In this document: piece by piece, positions 61,018 to 64,000 of the stretch
Layout: each line of letters starts with the position of its first letter
Numbering within the stretch: position 1 is the stretch's first letter
Assembly: GCA_027493615.1 (NCBI GenBank)
Contig: JAOSKK010000039.1
Coordinates: forward strand, 124,001-188,000
Direction: 5' to 3'
DNA: 64,000 nucleotides
Source of the DNA: Verrucomicrobiota bacterium
GTDB lineage: Bacteria > Verrucomicrobiota > Verrucomicrobiia > Limisphaerales > J093
Notes under the pieces: generated by a model
Told to the model about the DNA's origin: nothing
Seen by the model: the letters and a program-made list of their open reading frames with translations, nothing else
The model's database searches: none
Made by a program: the position numbers and the translations under genes

Positions 61018-61656
61018 TCCCGCAGCACCGTCAGTTTCCGGGTGTCCAGCGTGTCGAAGGCCCGCTGGATCCGGTCCACGATGATCCCGATCACAAACAC
61101 CGCCACGGTCAGGTCCAGCAGAATGCCGCCCTCGACCAGCAGCGGCGTCGAGTGGATCAGCAGCAGACCGAACAGATAAATGCCGTTCTCGAGGATCAGA
61201 TAGCCGCACACCTGCGAAATCGCCTTCGCCCGCCCCAGCAGGAGCAGCAGCCCGCTGAAAACCGACGCCAGGGCGCCCGCTACCAGCAGGGATTCGTGAT
61301 GCTCGGGCAGCAAGGGCAACCGGTGCGCCACCGCCACCGCGCCGATCATCCCCGCCGCGCCGAGCAGCAGGGACGGGAGATAGCCGATCAGCGGATCGAG
61401 GTCCCGGTCAATGTTTGCCGTCCGCATGGCGCGTCGCAGCAGCGCCGGGATGACCAGGCCCTTCATCACCACCGTCGCCGTGGCCACCACGAACGTCATG
61501 ACCCGCCATTCCGCCTCGATCACCAGCGGCATCAACCCCAGCACCACGCCCCTGCCAGGCCGCCAGGCGGATGAGAGAAGGCAGCCGGCCGGTGCCCAGC
61601 GCCACCAGGTTCAGACCCATCGACAGCCCCACCAGCAGGTTGAGTTCCGGGTTCAC
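61014..61656 (-). CDS. HyfE-like (hydrogenase-4 component E) membrane subunit, one frameshift
   Basis: GTG 61656 (MNPELNLLVGLSMGLNLVAL) begins the protein and overlaps the stop of the upstream gene (GTGA). After RLAAWQG the frame changes near 61550 and continues VLGLMPLVIEAEWRVMTF. Six hydrophobic segments follow, with VMKGLVIPALLRRAMR, LILENGIYLFGLLL and LDLTVAVFVIGIIVDRIQRA. The ENGIxxF and LDxxVxVFVxGI motifs are those of HyfE, a NuoK-like subunit with an extra N-terminal part. About 213 residues. Stop overlaps the next start. Confidence 0.86.
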
Positions 61657-62560
61657 GTCGCCCCTCCATTCCACGCCGTCAGCAGCGCAAACACACACAG
61701 CAGGAAGGCCGTGGTCAACAGCAGCGGCACCCGCCGGAATGCACACCGCGCGAGCCAGGACTCGACCAGGCCCACCGCGGCGGTCACCAGCAGTACCCCG
61801 GCGATCAGGGCCACCGCCGCCGCCGGGGCCGTGAGTCCCCCAGCGGCAACACCGCCTGCACGAGCAGCGCCGCAAACAGCAGCAGCTTCATCGCCGCCCC
61901 GTGCAGCACCGCCGCGAGCAACGGCCCGCTGTGATCCAGCACCATCACTTCGTGGATCATCGTCAGCTCGAGGTGCGTGTTCGGATCGTCGAAGGGCACC
62001 CGGCAGTTCTCCGCCAGCAGCACCGTGAACAGCCCGACTGCCAGGAGCACCATCCCGGGACCCGCCGACGGCGCGAGCATCTCCTGCAGCGACAAACTCC
62101 GGCTCTGCCAGCTCAGTGTGAGGATGGCCGTGATCACCGCCGCTTCCGCCAGCACGGCGAAACTGACCTCCCGCGCCGCCCCCATGCCTTCGAAGGCCGA
62201 TCCGGTCTCAAGAGCCGCCCACGCGGTGGCAAACCGGGCCAGCGCCAGCAAGTAGATCAGCAGCAAAACGTCCCCAGGAAAACCCAGCAGCGCGTCCAGC
62301 GGACCCAGCGGCAGCAACAGGGCCGCCCCGAGCACCGCCACCCAGGCCACGGCAGGACCCGCGACGAACCCCGGCGAGGCCAGCGTGCTGACCACGACCC
62401 CTTTGCGCCAGAGCTTCGCGAGGTCGTAATAGAGCTGCAGCACCGGCGGACCCCGGCGTCCCGCCATCCAGGCCTTCACCTTGTTGATCAGCCCGGGCAA
62501 CAGCGGCGCGGCGAGCAACCACACGCCCAGCCGCAGCAACCCTTCCAAGACCGTTGTCAT
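61653..62560 (-). CDS. HyfC/NuoH-like membrane subunit, one frameshift
   Basis: ATG 62560 (MTTVLEGLLRLGVWLLAAPL) starts a roughly 300-residue, eight-TM protein. LINKVKAWMAGRRGPPVLQL and YYDLAKLWRKGVVV are the amphipathic Q-site helices of the NuoH/HyfC family. ALETGSAFEGMGAAREVSFA and FTVLLAENCRVPFDDPNTHL are the conserved matrix loops with the acidic cluster. The last TM pair is in another frame (VALIAGVLLVTAAVGLVESW then RVPLLLTTAFLLCVFALLTA), the shift being near 61845 in a CCCCC run. It joins the redox arm to the ion-pumping subunits. Confidence 0.88.
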
Positions 62561-63267
62561 CGCGACTCCTCCTTCGCCTTCCCCTCGCCGTTTCCGCTCC
62601 GGTCCGCCAACGCCAACGCCCCGATCAGTTCCTCGTCCGTGGCCCCGCGCTCGACCAGACCCGCCAGGGACCCCCGGGTAATCACCCGGCTGAGCCGCGC
62701 CAGTGTGTCCAGATGGGCTCGCGGCGAGGGCGGGATGAAGAAGAACAACCGCGTGATGGGCACGCCGTCCGGTGCCGCCTCGGCCAGCGGCAGGGGATCC
62801 TGCAGCAAGAGGAGCGCGACGACGCCCGCTCCCCGTCCCAGGCTGACGCGCGTGCTGAAGTGGGGCAGGGCGAACCCGCGGCCCACGGGGGCCCAATTGA
62901 TGCCGCCGGGGGTTCGCAATCGCTGCCCCAGCAACTCCCGCACCCCCGACGGGATGGACGTCAACGTGGCCAGGACACCCGCCAACACGTCGGTCACCTC
63001 GGAGGCCGGTACCGCCCGCCGAATCCCGCCCACGCGCAGCATCGGGGCCAACGCCAGGTTGCTCGTGAAAGGGCCCCGCTCGGGCGCGAGGAAACCGGTC
63101 CGGGCCGCCAGGCCGTGCGCCGCGGCCCAGTGCACCACCCGCGCGCGGTCAAACAGGAGCCGGCCCCGATCTTGCACATGCGGCAGCCCGTTGGTCCGGA
63201 TCCAATCCTCGACGACCTTCTCGGACACGCCGAATGACTCGGCCAGTTGAACCAGGTTCAGATACAT
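62557..63267 (-). CDS. HTH (excisionase-like) protein with PTS EIIA domain, in the Hyf-like operon
   Basis: 236 residues from ATG 63267. Residues 1-60 form a MerR/excisionase-like HTH: MYLNLVQLAESFGVSEKVVE, DWIRTNGLPHVQDRGRLLFD. From about residue 90 a PTS_EIIA_2 (fructose/nitrogen type) domain follows: LAGVLATLTSIPSGVRELLG, VGRGFALPHFSTRVSLGRGA with the phospho-acceptor His in LPH, then GVPITRLFFFIPPSPRAHLD and TLARLSRVITRGSL. The stop overlaps the start of the HyfC-like gene (ATGA), so it is translated with the complex. It has no sugar-transport partner here and probably acts as a phosphorylation-dependent or energy-status regulator, by DNA binding or by contacting the membrane complex. No frameshift is seen. 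Confidence 0.85.
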   Translation of the reverse strand: MYLNLVQLAESFGVSEKVVEDWIRTNGLPHVQDRGRLLFDRARVVHWAAAHGLAARTGFLAPERGPFTSNLALAPMLRVGGIRRAVPASEVTDVLAGVLATLTSIPSGVRELLGQRLRTPGGINWAPVGRGFALPHFSTRVSLGRGAGVVALLLLQDPLPLAEAAPDGVPITRLFFFIPPSPRAHLDTLARLSRVITRGSLAGLVERGATDEELIGALALADRSGNGEGKAKEESR

Positions 63268-63312
63268 GACTTGGGTCCTTGCGCCCCCTGATCCGGACAC
63301 TTCACACGCGTC

Positions 63313-63382
63313 GCAGGCGCCGACGTGAGAAGGCGAAGGATACCGCCCTTGACCCGGAACGCCTCCTCACGTCGGCGCCTGC
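63313..63382. repeat. Palindromic hairpin repeat, family A (copy A4), inside the Hyf-like operon
   Basis: Arms 63313-63335 and 63360-63382 pair over 23 bp with one mismatch around a 24-nt loop. It fills most of the 130-bp gap between the HyfB-like stop (63398) and the EIIA gene, the only gap in an otherwise overlapping operon. GGAGATCTCAAG follows at about 63391, as beside copy A1. Confidence 0.88.
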
Positions 63383-63397
63383 AGCGGGTGGGAGATC

Positions 63398-64000
63398 TCA
63401 AGGCTGAGGGGTGCCGGAGGTTCGTGGCCCGGCACCTCCCCACGCCAGCGCCATCACGGCCACCGCCGCCAGGCCGATGAACAGGTAAAGAACGTACGCG
63501 TGCGTTCGACCGTGTTGGAGGCGGCGCACGACCGCCGCCAGCCGCAGCACCCCGCGGGCACACGGTTCGATGCCCCGCTCCAGCACCGTCTCCGGCGTGT
63601 GTTCCTCAAACCGGGCGTGAGGCGGGAAGGTCGTCGCGGGTCGGTGGACGTGGCGCTCGGGACGCAGCGCCCACGCGAACCACTCGGTGAGAATCCCGGC
63701 GAATGACCCCGCCGTGTACTGCATGCGCGCCGTGGGCGCCGCATAGCCGCAGTCCCACGTCACCGCCCGTCGCCAGCCACCCCGGCGCGCCTTCCACCCC
63801 AACCCGGCCGCGGCCCCCACACCCGCCACCACCAGCGCCGCATGGACCCATCCGAGTTGGACCAGCGAGGCCGGAGTCGGCACGTTGGTCCAGGTTCCCC
63901 GCCAGGCCGTCACCGCCGTGTGCACGGCCGGCCAGAACAAGGCGGGCGCAAGACCAATGGCCACGCACGCCGCCGCCAGCACCCCCATGGGGACACGCAT
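63398..64000 (-). CDS. HyfB-like antiporter membrane subunit, C-terminal part (runs off the window)
   Basis: Only the last 200 residues are in the window. TM segments MGVLAAACVAIGLAPALFWP and LVQLGWVHAALVVAGVGAAA precede the diagnostic tail of HyfB/HycC-type subunits: TWDCGYAAPTARMQYTAGSF, AGILTEWFAWALRPERHVH, FEEHTPETVLERGIEP. The end is a TM helix (YVLYLFIGLAAVAVMALAWG) after RLQHGRTHAYVLY, also typical. It is the first visible gene of the complex. A further NuoL-like N-terminal part and possibly other subunits lie beyond base 64000. Confidence 0.88.
   Translation of the reverse strand: MRVPMGVLAAACVAIGLAPALFWPAVHTAVTAWRGTWTNVPTPASLVQLGWVHAALVVAGVGAAAGLGWKARRGGWRRAVTWDCGYAAPTARMQYTAGSFAGILTEWFAWALRPERHVHRPATTFPPHARFEEHTPETVLERGIEPCARGVLRLAAVVRRLQHGRTHAYVLYLFIGLAAVAVMALAWGGAGPRTSGTPQP

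Noticed and set aside
1..64000. CRISPR arrays, tRNA and rRNA genes
   Set aside because: No regularly spaced repeats, no tRNA T-loop/anticodon arrangement and no rRNA-like conserved blocks were seen.

Overview
The window is a GC-rich stretch (roughly two-thirds G+C by eye) from a bacterium of the PVC superphylum, most likely a Verrucomicrobiota lineage of the Pedosphaera/Limisphaera kind. This is inferred from gene content: an ECF sigma factor paired with a zinc-ribbon Ser/Thr kinase carrying WD40 repeats, very large secreted FG-GAP/ASPIC-UnbV and Ig-like proteins, a prepilin-type gene, a TAT-exported Gfo/Idh/MocA oxidoreductase and an IS1380-type transposase. No rRNA, tRNA or CRISPR array was seen. 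Many genes are split into two or more frames, nearly always at short G/C or T homopolymers. That looks like assembly or sequencing indels, so most split genes are annotated here as single CDSs with the approximate break points stated.

Layout. 0-6.2 kb: a small secreted discoidin-like protein, a GT-C glycosyltransferase, and a giant secreted FG-GAP/ASPIC-UnbV protein on the minus strand. 6.4-11.4 kb: an MNT/HEPN pair, then the ECF sigma factor and its WD40 kinase. 11.4-14.4 kb: an accessory 'graveyard' with an IS1380 element and its small companion ORF, a truncated DUF3368 PIN gene and a kinase fragment. 14.4-22.3 kb: carbohydrate and uptake genes (GH43, AraC regulator, DUF4038 apiosidase-like hydrolase, dicarboxylate symporter, TAT-exported dehydrogenase). 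22.4-26.1 kb: cobalamin adenosyltransferase, a LapA-like membrane protein and a secreted CBM9-like/Ig protein.

27.0-38.8 kb is an ion-homeostasis block: a tandem universal stress protein, an Mrp-type Na+/H+ antiporter operon (E, F, G, a 209-bp insertion ORF, MbhD/E-MnhB fusion, C, and three antiporter-like membrane subunits), then a P2-type cation ATPase. 38.9-42.0 kb: M20 peptidase and PolX, convergent. 42.0-55.1 kb: three secreted hydrolases (subtilisin-like giant protein, dienelactone hydrolase, S9 peptidase) and a PA14/Ig exoprotein followed by the one clear Rho-independent terminator. 55.2-57.2 kb: purS-purQ and a prepilin-type protein.

57.3-64.0 kb (minus strand, running off the right edge) is a Hyf/Ech-like membrane complex: HyfB-, C-, E-, F- and G-like subunits plus a ferredoxin-NuoB fusion. 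The large subunit has lost the Ni-binding cysteines, so this is better read as a hydrogenase-related (Ehr-type) redox-driven ion pump than a hydrogenase. A HTH-EIIA(PTS) protein is translationally coupled inside the operon. Two families of dispersed intergenic repeats occur: a hairpin with roughly 21-23-bp arms (three full copies and one half copy) and a longer 80-165-bp family (four units at three sites).
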